Below are positions 1 to 10,655 of a DNA stretch of 64,000 nucleotides, one piece after another. The DNA is taken from the NCBI GenBank assembly GCA_027924585.1, contig BSBM01000826.1:12989501-13053500 (forward strand). Direction: 5' to 3'. Below the pieces are notes generated by a model. It was not told the DNA's origin and did not search any database. It saw nothing but the letters and a program-made list of their open reading frames with translations. A program made the translations under genes and the position numbers. Numbering within the stretch: the stretch's first letter is position 1; each line of letters opens with the position of its first letter. The DNA is from Larix kaempferi (lineage: Eukaryota > Streptophyta > Pinopsida > Pinales > Pinaceae).

Positions 1-983
1 ACAATGATAATAGTTTTTTTTTTAATGGAAAAATACACGTGGAAGAGAGGTGTAGTGGTCTGGAGGAGGGGGTGGCCGAGCTGGAGGCGGCGGACGGGGG
101 TCGGTGGTGGCGGAGGTGTGCTGGAATAGGTGGCCGCGAGGAGGGATTGGTCGAGTTGGTGTAGTTGTAATGGTGGGTAGGCGTAGTTGCAGAGGCAATT
201 GACGAGGAGAATGAATCTATGGACGAGGGTGCATGAGGGAGCTATGCGTGGGTTGGCGGTGGTGTGAAGCTGGCGGAGGGCTTGCAGACGCGCAGGCTGG
301 AGGCGTGCATGCATGGGGGTGGATGGTAAGGTTGGGCGGGAGTTGGAACGCAGGGAGATAAAGGGAATGGTGGCAGGGGGTTGGGAGCTGCGACGCGGAG
401 AGGAGGAAAGGTTGCGGTGGAGTGCAGAGAGGGAGGCACAGGTGGGGTGAGGGCGCAGAAGGGCGGAGAGGTATGGATAGGAGCAGAAGCGCGTGGGGGT
501 GGTGTGGGCAGCAGGTGGAAGTGCTGTGCGGGAGGGAGGTGATGGAGCGCGGTGGTCGAGGGCGTGGAGATGGAGAGGTAGATGGTGGAGGGGAAGTTGT
601 GGATGCGGTAGGAGAGGGAGAGTTGCGCAGTGAGTGGAGGCAGCGCGAGAGGGGATGCTATGGTGAAGCGGGATGCGCGGGTTATTGGGAGGAGGGAGGT
701 ACAGGGATGAGCACACGGCATAAACTTAGCGTGGGGGTGGAGTGGGAGCTGTGATAAGGACATGGAGATGTAGAAAGGGTGTGGAGCGGTCCTATGTAGA
801 GATGGGCGTGGCTGGAGGAATGGTGCAGGTTAGAAATGAGGCAGCCTTGAGGGCATGAATGGATGGAGATGGAGGTCAAAAATCCGATTCAGAGAAACTC
901 TGACACTTATGGCTAAAAGCCTGATTTGGAGAAGCTCCAAGATGTATGGCTAAAAGCCAGAATCAGTAGGGCCGAGAACGATT
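1..983 (-). mobile_element. Interior of a minus-strand LTR element, very C-rich on its sense strand
   Basis: This stretch lies downstream (minus sense) of an LTR and primer binding site, so it is the start of the interior of an element that leaves the window on the left. Roughly 60-860 is strongly purine/G-rich on the plus strand, hence C-rich on the element's sense strand. It stays open for 173 codons on the minus strand (242-763) and for 110 on the plus strand, which low-complexity GC-rich DNA can do by chance. The minus-strand peptide is Pro/Ser/Thr/His-rich with no domain I recognise. Near the PBS, two copies of the motif ATGGCTAAAAGCC sit at about 908 and 947. It could be a leader or captured host DNA. 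Function unknown. Confidence 0.45.
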
Positions 984-996
984 GGCTCTGATACCA
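984..996 (-). other. Primer binding site, initiator-Met type
   Basis: On the minus strand this reads TGGTATCAGAGCC, the standard complement of the plant initiator Met-tRNA 3' end. One base separates it from the LTR at 998. It fixes the element's orientation (minus) and 5' end. Confidence 0.8.
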
Positions 997-997
997 A

Positions 998-1214
998 TGC
1001 TATATCCGTGTCTGGATATACTTTGATTATTCAAGTGAATAATCCTCCAATGGAAAATAACTCCATTTGATAAAATAATAATATATAATCGATGATGGAT
1101 AAATTACAAAGGATATGGTTGCCTTAAATATGGCTTGGCCATCACATATTGAAGAGACACTTCTCTTCATAAACTATATTTTAATATCATTAACTACTAT
1201 TAGGAATAGTTACA
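998..1214 (-). repeat. 5' LTR (217 bp) of the minus-strand element at the left edge
   Basis: On the minus strand the LTR begins TGTAACTATTCC and ends GATATAGCA next to the PBS, giving TG...CA ends. The partner LTR would lie to the left, outside the window, so the target duplication cannot be checked. Its 5' end sits 13 bp beyond the stop codon of the gypsy gag at 1228, so this element inserted into or next to that older element. Confidence 0.65.
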
Positions 1215-1227
1215 TATTTATTACTTT

Positions 1228-1980
1228 TTATTGTTGTAGCAGAGGTTGACCGGCTTGGTTTGGAGGGGGGTTGTTCCCATGGTTACGACCTTTGCCATGG
1301 TTTTGTTGGCCTTGTTGGCGCTGGTTGTTCTGGTTTTGCTGCGAATTCTGTTGGGCGTATACTTGCCCTTGGGTAGCAAGTGTGTTCTGGGGTTGTGCAG
1401 GTGCGGGAGCAGGCTGCGGTGGATAATAAGTAGGGGGAGGCTGCGTAGGTGCTGAACCTTGTGGGGGTCTCTGATACGTCTGCGGAGAGGATTGTGGGTT
1501 TGCCGCAGGGGCTGCCTGTGGGGGGTAATAAGCATGTTGGGCTTGAGAGGACACAGGAGCTAGTGCATCCTGCGGGTGGTAATAGGGCTGAGTTGCGATC
1601 GGGGGGGCATAAGCAGGGGATGCATGACCAAAGCACTGAGGTGGACATGAGGGTCTGTGGGAATGGTGGTGATGTGCCATGGGAGCATACAAATTGGTTG
1701 CTCCGGACTGTGATGTAGCCCGCGAAAGGTCGAGGCCATGGCTAGGACGTGCTATGGAAAAGGGTTGGGGATGCGAGGCAATACGGCCAATGATGCCATC
1801 TGCAGCATGGGATGCCCCCGGCGCAACGTGTTGGGAGGAATCGCCTCAAGGGGCGTCAGGTATGATGGTATATAGATAACCCGACTGGGCGTAAATGAGG
1901 TCAAATTGTTGGGCTTTGAGGACGGCCTCTTCTTCAGACTGGGGTCGTTCAGATGCCACATCTTTGGCAATGACAGGAAG
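1228..1980 (-). pseudogene. gag: Gypsy gag, C-terminal part (left of the Copia insertion)
   Basis: Read on the minus strand from 1980, the frame resumes where the 9598 side breaks off. It contains a block with EEAVLKAQQFDLIYAQSGY, then a long low-complexity tail rich in Pro, Gln, Tyr and His (a HHHH run, many PPQ/QPQ) ending at TAA 1228-1230. One in-frame TGA lies at 1846-1848 and could derive from an Arg CGA codon. No CCHC zinc knuckle is visible in the tail. Gag would form the cytoplasmic virus-like particle that packages element RNA. The tail length and composition suggest a flexible C-terminal domain. It is inactivated by the stop and by the 7.6-kb insertion. Confidence 0.75.
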
Positions 1981-2531
1981 TGTTGAATATTGTAACTTCT
2001 AAGAATATTATATTTGTATATTATTTATTCCAGAGATGTTCCATACCTCCAATGTGATTATACTATGAATCCGGAGGTGTTTATTCCTCCGAATTGGTTG
2101 TGGTAACTAGGGTTATTAGACCCACCATGTGGGGGTCGGCCTAGTCAGTTATAATAGGGTATTTAACCTAATGGTTAAATACGAGCCTACATGTACTTGT
2201 GTAAAATACATGTCAGTGTAGTGTATAAATAGAGGAGGTATGTTCCTCATTTGACACACACACACACTTGAGAGAGGTGCACTTGTGGAGGAGAGGTCTG
2301 CTATGGTGGAGAAGGAGATCATGTCTTTGGTTTGCATCTTTGTATATTGCTGGTCATCTATATTGAGGAAGCTTTACTGGGTTTTCTACCCCATGAGGGT
2401 TTCCCAGGATAAATATGTGTCTCTTGTGTTTATGCTATGCTTGTTGTTTCTTCAGTGATCCTGTATATACTATTATTGTGAAATGGAATGTAATGCTGCT
2501 ATTTTTTGTCTTAGCATATTAAATTTTAACA
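1981..2531 (+). repeat. Copia 5' LTR
   Basis: Begins TGTTGAATATTG and ends TTTTAACA directly before the PBS. It carries a (CA)7 run near 2254-2268 and a TATA box in the middle. It is the same length as the 3' LTR. Confidence 0.95.
2223..2232 (+). promoter_or_regulatory. TATA box of the Copia LTR promoter
   Basis: TATAAATAG in the context GTGTATAAATAGAGG about 245 bp into the 5' LTR is a good plant TATA box. Transcription would start about 25-30 bp downstream, defining the U3/R border near 2255. The same box occurs in the 3' LTR near 9290. Confidence 0.6.
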
Positions 2532-2543
2532 TGGTATCAGAGC
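2532..2543 (+). other. Primer binding site of the Copia element
   Basis: TGGTATCAGAGC directly follows the 5' LTR with no spacer and is complementary to the 3' end of plant initiator Met-tRNA. Confidence 0.9.
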
Positions 2544-4950
2544 TAACCTGAAGGAAGACAAGTTATGGCACTTACGACACTTGCTTTACTTACGACAATT
2601 TGAAGGTTAGGGTTTTACATAGCAAAAACCAGTCATCGTGGAACTTTCGCTATAAATCCATTTCTGCGAAGGTTCAAGGTTTGCAAAGTTTACAGGTAGA
2701 ATATAACATCCCCAGGTACCTTGTGTCCAAAGGAAACCCTCATATTCGTTGTACTTTATGATTTATGATCAGTACAAGTTAGGGTTTCTGCCTCTTCTAG
2801 ATCTCAGTCAAAATCAGGTCACCTTGGAAAAAAGGTCATAACTTGGGCTAGGAAGCTCCAAATGAAATTTCATAAAAAGTGACAGGTAGTACACAGACTT
2901 TACTATCGCAGAAAACGTTTTTAGAGGCCGAAGGTGAACCAGTGACACGTGGCACGCCGTACAAGTTCTCTCTCCTGTTTTATCCCATAAACAGGTCACG
3001 TTGCGACACTTGGCATAACTCTCTCTCAGAGAGTCCAATTGAGGTCAGACCTGTCAATATGGAAAGATAACAGGGCGAGCTATCTCAAGAAAATTTTTCA
3101 GAGGCCGAAGTTCAAACAGTGACACGTGGCACGTCGTACAAGTTCGCTCTCTTGTCTTATCCCATAAACAGGTCACGTTGCGACACTTGGCATAACTCTC
3201 TCTCAGAAAATCCAATTGAGGTCAGACCTATCAGGATGGAAAGATGATAGGTCAGGCTACTAAAGAAAAAGTTTTCAGACCCTGTGGAGAAGAAATTTCA
3301 GAGTTATAGCAGAAACAATCAGGTGCATATTTATGTCAAAACAGAATTATTTTTGGAGCACCTTTATTCATGGCTTCCGGAATTTAGGGTTTCGGAGAAA
3401 GTTAGAATTTTTGGAATCGGAGTCCACAGCTGAATGCTACTCAGGAAAATTGAAATTTAGAGACCAAGATTGAATTTTTGGTTGGGTAGAAGACCGGGCT
3501 TCATCAAACCCTAGTTCAGGTTCCTGTCTAAAAGATCCAGAAGTTTCGAAGGCAATTTTGAGGGGTCAAATTTTGGAGATTTCAAAATTGAAGAATGCTA
3601 GGTTGATCAGCTCAGCAAGACACATTCTTCCATCCATTCAAAAGTGTGAAAGTCAAAGATTGAATTTTTAGGGTTTCTCTAGCAAACCCTAATCAAGCTC
3701 CAGATCAATTTTCAGGGGGAGTTGAGGCTAAGGCCTTACATAAGAAGACCACAAAAGGTCTCGACAGGTATGACTTAAGGAGGTTCAGGTATGCCTTGAA
3801 ATCTGATTCTTGATTAAGTTCATAATGTGTTTGTCTTCATGTTATTTATTTGTACAATCTTGATTAATGTTATTAATTGTCTTATCACCCTAGTAACAAT
3901 ATGAATGCATGTGAATGATCGAAGACATTCATTGATTAGGGCTAAATGATTGTACTTATGCATTATGGTGTTGTGTAAGGTTGATGTTGTCTGCTAACAA
4001 GACACAGGTACATCACAAAAGACAAATCAAATTCCATGACCATGACAACATGAAGACAAAGACTTACGAGGTATGTATGACTTTGTTATATTATGTTTAA
4101 CCTATGAGACATGTAGGTTCTAGCTCAGGATCTCTAAATCATTGAAGAGATTGTTTAGGTATGTTGTACATAACTAAGCAGGTATACTAATCCAGGTATG
4201 TTTTCCTATTTCATGTTAGAATCTTACCTTGTGTAAGTATACTTGGTATGATTGGTTAGTAATCAAGGGTTTATGCATACTAGATCAAACAAGATTATGC
4301 ATGAGTAAAAGAAGACTTCCTTGAAACCCTGAATACTAATAATCATGACTGTACATATTCAAGATTATTTAGAATTAGAATGTTTTGATAATATTGAGAA
4401 TATACTAATGAATGTATGTTTGTGTATGAGATCGTGAGGATGACACTAGTGTACACTTGAGCATGCACAGTGGTACATAATGAATAGAAGTTCAGAAGAC
4501 ATACAGAAGATCAAGCGGGAGACAACCACACAAACATAAAAGATAAGTATTTGAGTTGTTATTAGAAATAGTAAATGATATTGCTTGTATGCATATTTGT
4601 ATTCCTAGGATATATCATGCTGAGTGTAAACATTCATAAAGCATTGAACAGTATACTACTAATATGCATATGATTGGTAAATTGGACAAACATTCCATTG
4701 TTGCTTATCTAGAATGAAACCTCTTTGCTGACATACTGAGAGCTGTGCACACTCTCGATAGTATGTTCTGGTAGAGATGGAAGGCATCTAGATAGCCACT
4801 GTATGCATACAGGATATGGGAAAGTGTTGTGCCAAAGTATTGGTCAAAATAGTTGCATAACTATGTAAATGATATATGTATGCATAGTAGGTTATCATGT
4901 CAATATGATTTGATGATTATGAAGTATTACTAATCATGTACTTAATTTTG
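2544..4950 (+). other. Copia leader without detectable gag; 177-bp tandem duplication
   Basis: Gag, protease and integrase would be expected here, but no frame shows them and open stretches are short. A 177-bp unit occurs twice in tandem (about 2924-3100 and 3101-3262, each starting GAGGCCGAAG and containing AGTGACACGTGGCACG). Intron-like signals are frequent (several CAGGTATG sites at 3766-4200 and a TTTTGATTTGTAG before 4961), so part may be a spliced leader. This is inference; no transcript evidence is available. Confidence 0.55.
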
Positions 4951-4954
4951 ATTT

Positions 4955-6436
4955 GTAGGAAAGATCATGATGAATGATGAACTCTGAACAAGCGATGGAT
5001 GTTCAACAAAAGATTTACAAATCAAACACACTATAGAAAGCTTGTGGTTAAGAGATTCTCTTAGAAAGAGGAAGACAATCATGATGAGATGTTTTGCTCC
5101 AAGGGACTAGATAAGACCATTCTCTTAATAATGTAATCAGGTTTTGTATGGGTTCCCAGGATCGATAGTCAATTGATGAGCTTAATGATCATCATGGGTG
5201 ATGTGGATCTCAACCTTTTCTACAAGGTTGAATATGGGTTCTATACACATATGACATGGATGCAAGAAGGAACTCACCACAGAGTTTGAATGATTTTGAG
5301 GCTCATATTAGTAGACCCATTTGACGAGAGATGGCACAGATACATATGCAGAAGATCACTCAATGCTGAATGTGAATAATGGACAATTGACAGCTTCATG
5401 ACAAAGCTTGGGCTTTACCAGAAATAAAACTGTTCCTAACCTTTACCTTAAGGTTGTGGATGATGAACCTATCATACCATTATTGTATGACGATGATCTC
5501 TTTCTGACAAGGAATGAGAAACAGGTCATGAAAATGGCTGCAGAAATGAAAATGAAAGATCTCGGATTAATGCACTACTTCTTAGGTCTAGAAGTATGGC
5601 AAGATCCAAAAGGAATCTTTTAAATCAAGGTAAGTATGCTGTGAAGTTTCTAAAAATATTTGATATGTTGGAGTATAAAGCCATGGCCACTCCCATGGAC
5701 TCCAACTTGAAGTTGTTAGTTAATGACTCATCGTATTTAGTGGATCTAACCCTATATAGACAAATCATTGGGTCATTGATGTATTTAACAAATACTAGGC
5801 CAGATATATGCTTTGTTGTAAATACCCTAAGTCAGTATCAAGTAGAACCTAGAAAGGTTCACTTAATAGCTACAAAGCATGTAGTGAGGTACCTAAAAGG
5901 TACATTAGATTTTTGGTCTATGTTATCTTGGAGGTCATGAACTCCATTTACATGGTTACTCAGATTCTGATTGGGCAGGAAGTGTCTCAGACAAAAAGAG
6001 TACATCAGGTGGATGTTATAGTCTTGAATCTGCCATGATCTCATGGTTCAGCAAGAAACATTCTAGTGTGGCTCTCAGTACTGCTGAAGTAGAATATATG
6101 GCTGTCTGCTCTGCCAGCTGTGAAGCAGTATGGCTTCAGAAGCTTTTATATGGAGTGTTTGACTTAGAAATGGATCCCACTGTGATTATGTGTGATAATC
6201 AAAGCTGCATTAAGATGTCTGAATATCTTGTGTTCCACGATAAGTCAAAACACATTGAGATCCGATACTTCTATATACGAGACATGGTGCAGAGAGGAGC
6301 TATCAAGCTCGAGTATATAAGCACTGAGGATCAGATTGCCGATATCCTGACTAAACCTTTGTCTCGAGTAAAGTTTGAATACTTCCGAGACAAGCTTGGT
6401 ATAGTCCAGAAGGACCCTCCTCGAAAGGGGGAGTAG
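4955..6436 (+). pseudogene. pol: Copia pol, 3' part: RT and RNase H, broken
   Basis: RT similarity starts near 4960 in degenerate form (HDEMF, then KLGLYQK near 5405) and is clear from 5408: VVDDEPIIPLLYDDDLFLT, LGLMHYFLGLEVWQ, ATPMDSNLKL, GSLMYLTNTRPDI, VRYLKGTLDF. RNase H follows at 6035-6436 with VALSTAEVEYMA, SKHIEIRYFYIRD and ADILTKPLS. The RT catalytic box normally written YVDD reads YDDD (about 5486-5497). The frame shifts near 5600 and again between 5935 and 6035, and several stops precede 5408. In an intact element this region copies the RNA into DNA and removes the RNA strand. Here it cannot encode an active enzyme. Confidence 0.9.
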
Positions 6437-6538
6437 TATAGTACTTGATAACAAGTCTGTCCCTTAAATTTTGTTTTGTTGCACTTAATTACTTAGAATT
6501 ATTTAGATTTAGAACTCCTATATATCTTTTATTTTTTT

Positions 6539-6640
6539 ATGTATACATGTTTTGATTATACATGCTAGATGTATACATGTTTTGGTGTGATGTATACATG
6601 TTTTGATTAGTGATGTATACATGTTTTGATGTGATACATG
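6539..6640 (+). repeat. Short tandem repeat TGTATACATGTTTTG, 4 copies
   Basis: The core TGTATACATGTTTTG recurs at about 6540, 6570, 6590 and 6613, with 20-30 bp periods and a partial copy at the end. TGTATACA is itself a palindrome. This is the first of four arrays between pol and the 3' LTR. Confidence 0.75.
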
Positions 6641-6681
6641 CTCTTGGATATTTGTACCTGTATAGATGAGAATACAGATGA

Positions 6682-7410
6682 GGATTGGATCATCCTTGAA
6701 CTTAAGTGCTAAAGTGAGCTATAGACGTGAGGTCTCTGAAAATGAAGTCCTTAGTGGACAGTTGAGGGGATTGGATCATCCCTGGACTTTCAGTCCTAAA
6801 GAGAGCCGTAGATGTGAGGTCTCCGAGAATGAAGTCCTTAGTGGACAGTTGAGGGGATTGGATCATCCATGGACTTTCAATCCTAAAGAGAGCCGTAGAC
6901 GTGAGGTCTCCGAGAATGAAGTCCTTGGTGGACTTGAGGGGATTGGATCATCCCTGGACTTTCAGTCCTAAAGAGAACCGTAGACGTGAGGTCTCCGAAA
7001 ATGAAGTCCTTAGTGGACAGTTGAGGGGATTGGATCATCCCTGGACTTTCAGTCCTAAAGAGAGCCGTAGACGTGAGGTCTCCGAGAATGAAGTCCTTGG
7101 TGGACTTGAGGGGATTGGATCATCCCTGGACTTTCAGTCCTAAAGAGAGTCGTAGACGTGAGGTCTCCGAGAATGAATTCCTTGGTGGACTTGAGGGGAT
7201 TGGATCATCCCTGGACTTTCAGTCCTAAAGAGAGCCGTAGACGTGAGGTCTCCGAGAATGAAGTCCTTGGTGGACTTGAGGGGATTGGATCATCCCTGGA
7301 CTTTCAGTCCTAAAGAGAGCCGTAGACGTGAGGTCTCCGAGAATGAAGTCCTTGGTGGACTTGAGAGGATTGGATCATCCTTGAACTCAAGTTCTAAAGT
7401 GAGCTGTAGA
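6682..7410 (+). repeat. Minisatellite, about 85-bp unit, about 9 copies
   Basis: The unit starts GATTGGATCATCCCTGGAC and continues through CCGTAGACGTGAGGTCTCC. Copies begin near 6682, 6768, 6854, 6941, 7028, 7113, 7198, 7283 and 7368. Most periods are 85 bp; those with ACAGTTG in place of ACTTG are 86-87 bp. Because 85 is not divisible by three, the frame changes between copies, so the repeat is unlikely to be coding even though short open stretches cross it. Confidence 0.9.
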
Positions 7411-7469
7411 CAGGTGTCTCCGGGAATAGAGGATAGGACTGCATCGTCCCTGGACCTTGGTTCAAAATG

Positions 7470-8400
7470 CACGTGATTGGATTAATCATCCTTAGACAGT
7501 AAATCCAGGAAGGATAGTCTTAAATGTGATTATGATTGGATTAATCATCCTTAGACAGTAAATCCAGGAAGGATAGTATTAAATGCGATTGTGGTTGGAT
7601 TAATCATCCTTAGACAAGAAATCCAGGAAGGATAGTCTTAAATGCGATTGTGGTTGGATTAATCATCCTTAGACAGTAAATCCAGGAAGGATAGTCTTAA
7701 ATGCGATTGTGTTTGGATTAATCATCCTTAGACAGTAAATCCATGAAGGATAGTCTTAAATGCAATTGTGGTTGGATTAATCATCCTTAGACAGTAAATC
7801 CAGGAAGGATAGTCTTAAATGCGATTGTGATTGGAATAATCATCCTTAGACAGTAAATCCAGGAAGGATAGTCTTAAATGCGATTGTGGTTGGATTAATC
7901 ATCCTTAGACAGTAAATCCAGGAAGGATAGTCTTAAATGCGATTGTGATTGGATTAATCATCCTTAGACAGTAAATCCAGGAAGGATAGTCTTAAATGCG
8001 ATTGTGGTTGGATTAATCATCCTTAGACAGTAAATCCAGGAAGGATAGTCTTAAATGCGATTGTGGTTGGATTAATCATCCTTAGACAGTAAATCCAGGA
8101 AGGATAGTCTTAAATGCGATTGTGGTTGGATTAATCATCCTTAGACAGTAAATACAGGAAGGATAGTCTTAAATGTGATTGTGATTGGATTAATCATCCT
8201 TAGATAGTAAATCCAAGAAGGATAGTCTTAAATGCGATTGTGGTTGGATTAATCACCCTTAGACAGTAAATCCAGTAATTCCGAACGGAAGGATAGTCTT
8301 AAATATGATTGTGGTTGGACTAATCATCCTTAGACAGTAAATCCAGTAATTCCGAAAGGAAGGATAGTCTTAAATATGATTGTGATGAGATTGATCCAGT
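7470..8400 (+). repeat. Minisatellite, 59-bp unit, about 15-16 copies
   Basis: The unit contains GGATTAATCATCCTTAGACA and AGGATAGTCTTAAATGCGA with a strict 59-bp period through about 8245. The last two or three copies gain a short insert (CAGTAATTCCGAA..GGAAGG). GGATTAATCATCC is a partial inverted repeat within each unit. Copies are nearly identical, which implies recent expansion or homogenisation. Confidence 0.92.
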
Positions 8401-8426
8401 AATTCCGAAAGGAAGGATCATGTATA

Positions 8427-8850
8427 TAGATGACGATGCTGATGATCGTGAGATGACGATGTTGATGATCATGTAATGACGATGTTGATGATCGTATGAT
8501 GACGATGCTGCTGATCGTGATATGACGATGCTGATGATCGTGTGATGATGATGCTGATGATCGTGTGATGACGATGCTGCTGATCGTGTGATGATGATGC
8601 TGATGATCATGAGATGACGATGCTAATGATCGTGTGATGACGATGTTGATGATCGTGTGATGACGATGCTGATCGTGCGATGATGATGTTGATGATCGTG
8701 AGATGACGATACTGATGATCGTGCGATGACGATGCTGATGATCGTGAGATGATGATGCTGATGATCGTGTAATGACGATGTTGATTATCGTATGATGACG
8801 ATGATGTTGATCATGATGGTCTAGATGACGATGTTGATCGTGAGGATCCA
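8427..8850 (+). repeat. Minisatellite, 23-bp unit, about 17 copies
   Basis: The unit is of the form ATGACGATGCTGATGATCGTG, repeating every 23 bp from 8431 (8431, 8454, 8477, 8500 and onward) with occasional 20-bp units and G/A or C/T variants. ATGATCGT/ATGATCAT half-sites give local dyad symmetry. It follows directly on the 59-bp array. Confidence 0.9.
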
Positions 8851-9038
8851 GACATTGATGTTGCTATAGTTGTTCGAGTGCTGCAGAAGATAAAGACTCA
8901 GTACTGAAGATGTTGATGTTCCAATAACTGGTTGAGTTACTGATGATGTTAAGAAAGCTTCCAATGATTTATAGATGTATCATGTATGATGTATGACTCG
9001 TTGCTCCTGCAGATGTTGTTATAATATCCTTCTCGTTA

Positions 9039-9046
9039 AGGGGGAG
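9039..9046 (+). other. Polypurine tract of the Copia element
   Basis: AGGGGGAG abuts the 3' LTR, the normal second-strand primer site for Copia elements. Confidence 0.85.
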
Positions 9047-9597
9047 TGTTGAATATTGTAACTTCTAAGAATATTATATTTGTATATTATTTATTCCGGA
9101 GATGTTCCATACCTCCGATGTGATTATACTATGAATCCGGAGATGTTTATTCCTCTGAATTGGTTGTGGTAACTAGGGTTATTAGACCCACCATGTGGGG
9201 GTCGGCCTAGTCAGTTATAATAGGGTATTTAACCTAATGGTTAAATATGAGCCTACATGTACTTGTGTAAAATACATGTCAGTGTAGTGTATAAATAGAG
9301 GAGGTATGTTCCTCATTTGACACACACACACACTTGAGAGAGGCGCACTTGTGGAGGAGAGGTCTGCTATGGTGGAGAAGGAGATCATGTCTTTGGTTTG
9401 CATCTTTGTATATTGCTGGTCATCTATATTGAGGAAGCTTTACTGGGTTTTCTACCCCATGAGGGTTTCCCAGGATAAATTTGTGTCTCTTGTGTTTATG
9501 ATATGCTTGTTGTTTCTTCAGTGATCCTGTATATGCTATTATTGTGAAATGGAATGTAATGCTGCTATTTTTTGTCTTAGCATATTAAATTTTAACA
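9047..9597 (+). repeat. Copia 3' LTR
   Basis: 551 bp, with nine differences from the 5' LTR and no indels. It is followed by the second copy of the target duplication GGAAG (9598-9602). Confidence 0.95.
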
Positions 9598-10655
9598 GGA
9601 AGGAGGGATTTTGGAAGCCAATCTAAGAAGATACGGTCGTCTAACTTGATTTTGCAAAGGATGCGGCGTCGATGCCACTCATGAATGTGGTCAGTGATGT
9701 GGGTAGCCGTGTTCTGTCTACAAGACAGTAGGATCTCAACTCCCGCGTCATAGCAGACAGGTAACTGAAAGAACTGCAGGAAGGTCGAGGCAAGGGAAGT
9801 AAAGGTGGCATGGGTCCCATGGGGTTGCTCGATGTACCACTTAGCTGCAGAGACAGTGAGGGTGCGCTGTAACAAACGGAGGCGGACAGAGTCGTCCACT
9901 ATGGAGTTGGAGGAACACCATAGATGGAAGGACATAATATGGTTCTGGGGGTCCTCACCTGCCTTTCCCTCAAACTTAGGGATGTCAAAGGGGAGCTTGG
10001 TGGGCATGTGAGGCCACACAGGGTCGTGTCTGATGGGATCGTTAGTTAGTCTAGCTAGGTCAGGAAGGTTGAGGCTAGCCATGAATGGAAAACTAGTAGA
10101 AGGATGAGGGTTGGACCATGTTGGGGCCAATGCCCCCAAGTGTAGGGACAGGGTTTGGGAGGTTGCCCCCAAGTGGAGGGACCAAAGTGGTATGGGACGG
10201 TCCTACACCGCCAAGGGTAGTATGAGTCACTAATGGAGTGAGAATAGGTATTCCAGCTACTAGAATGGGTGCAGTGATAGGAATGGTAGGTGTGGGCCCC
10301 GTCGAGGGCATACCCAAAGTAGGTGTGGTAGCTGGTGTGGTGGTGGATGCTCCACCAATGGTCCCGACAAAGAAAGGGGTTGAAGTCATGCCAGCCATGG
10401 GGCTGGTCGGTGCAGTGTAAATGGGGTTCTCGGACTCTACCTTAGAATCAGAGGTAAAATAAGGGGCGTCTAGCTCAGGTGATGGAGTTCTATGCCGTTG
10501 ACGAGTGGAGTCAAGTGACAAGGCTCGAGATCTATGATGAGTGGTATGAAGTGATGAAGATCTATGTCTATGACAGGTGGTGTCAAGTGAATCGTGTTGT
10601 GGGGGATCGCCCCGGAGGCACCGAGAATGTCTCGGGGACTCAATGGTGACAGCTC
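9598..10655 (-). pseudogene. gag: Gypsy gag, N-terminal and central part
   Basis: On the minus strand a Ser/Arg/His-rich open stretch starts near 10655 (just after an in-frame TGA), but no ATG is evident there. It leads into a Pro/Thr/Gly-rich segment (to about 10093) and then the conserved retrotransposon gag domain (10083 to 9598): MASLNLPDLARL, LPFDIPKFEGKAGEDP, SAAKWYIEQPHGTHATF, FLQFFQLPVCYDAG, ITDHIHEWHRRR. The two frames overlap at 10093-10172, so one frameshift lies there; alternatively ATG 10083-10081 is a start. The frame runs into the Copia target duplication and continues at 1980. The role is particle formation and RNA packaging. Confidence 0.8.

Larger units (their letters stand above)
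1981..9597 (+). mobile_element. Copia LTR retrotransposon, complete ends, gutted coding region
   Basis: The element has 551-bp LTRs (1981-2531 and 9047-9597) that differ at nine positions by my count (about 98.4% identical, seven transitions). It has an exact 5-bp target duplication GGAAG (1976-1980 and 9598-9602), a PBS at 2532 and a polypurine tract AAGGGGGAG ending at 9046. It is inserted in the gag of an opposite-strand gypsy element. Only the 3' half of pol is recognisable (about 4955-6436), and it is broken. Gag, protease and integrase are not detectable. About 2.6 kb between pol and the 3' LTR consists largely of four unrelated tandem arrays. The young LTRs combined with old coding decay suggest it moved using another element's proteins. 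Confidence 0.93.

Noticed and set aside
242-763. 173-codon minus-strand frame as a proline-rich host protein
   Set aside because: It is low-complexity GC-rich DNA open on both strands and lies inside an LTR element. No domain or start context supports a gene.
2149-2337. 62-codon minus-strand peptide present twice (also 9215-9403)
   Set aside because: It is duplicated only because it lies in the two LTRs, antisense to the promoter region.
6666-7476. Open frames across the 85-bp repeat as a repeat protein
   Set aside because: The period is not a multiple of three, so frames change from copy to copy. The position is 3' of pol in a Copia element.
6682-8400. Regular repeats as a CRISPR array
   Set aside because: Units are contiguous without unique spacers, and the context is a plant retrotransposon.
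8320-8610. Minus-strand Ser/His-rich peptide across the 23-bp repeat
   Set aside because: It is a by-product of the tandem array.
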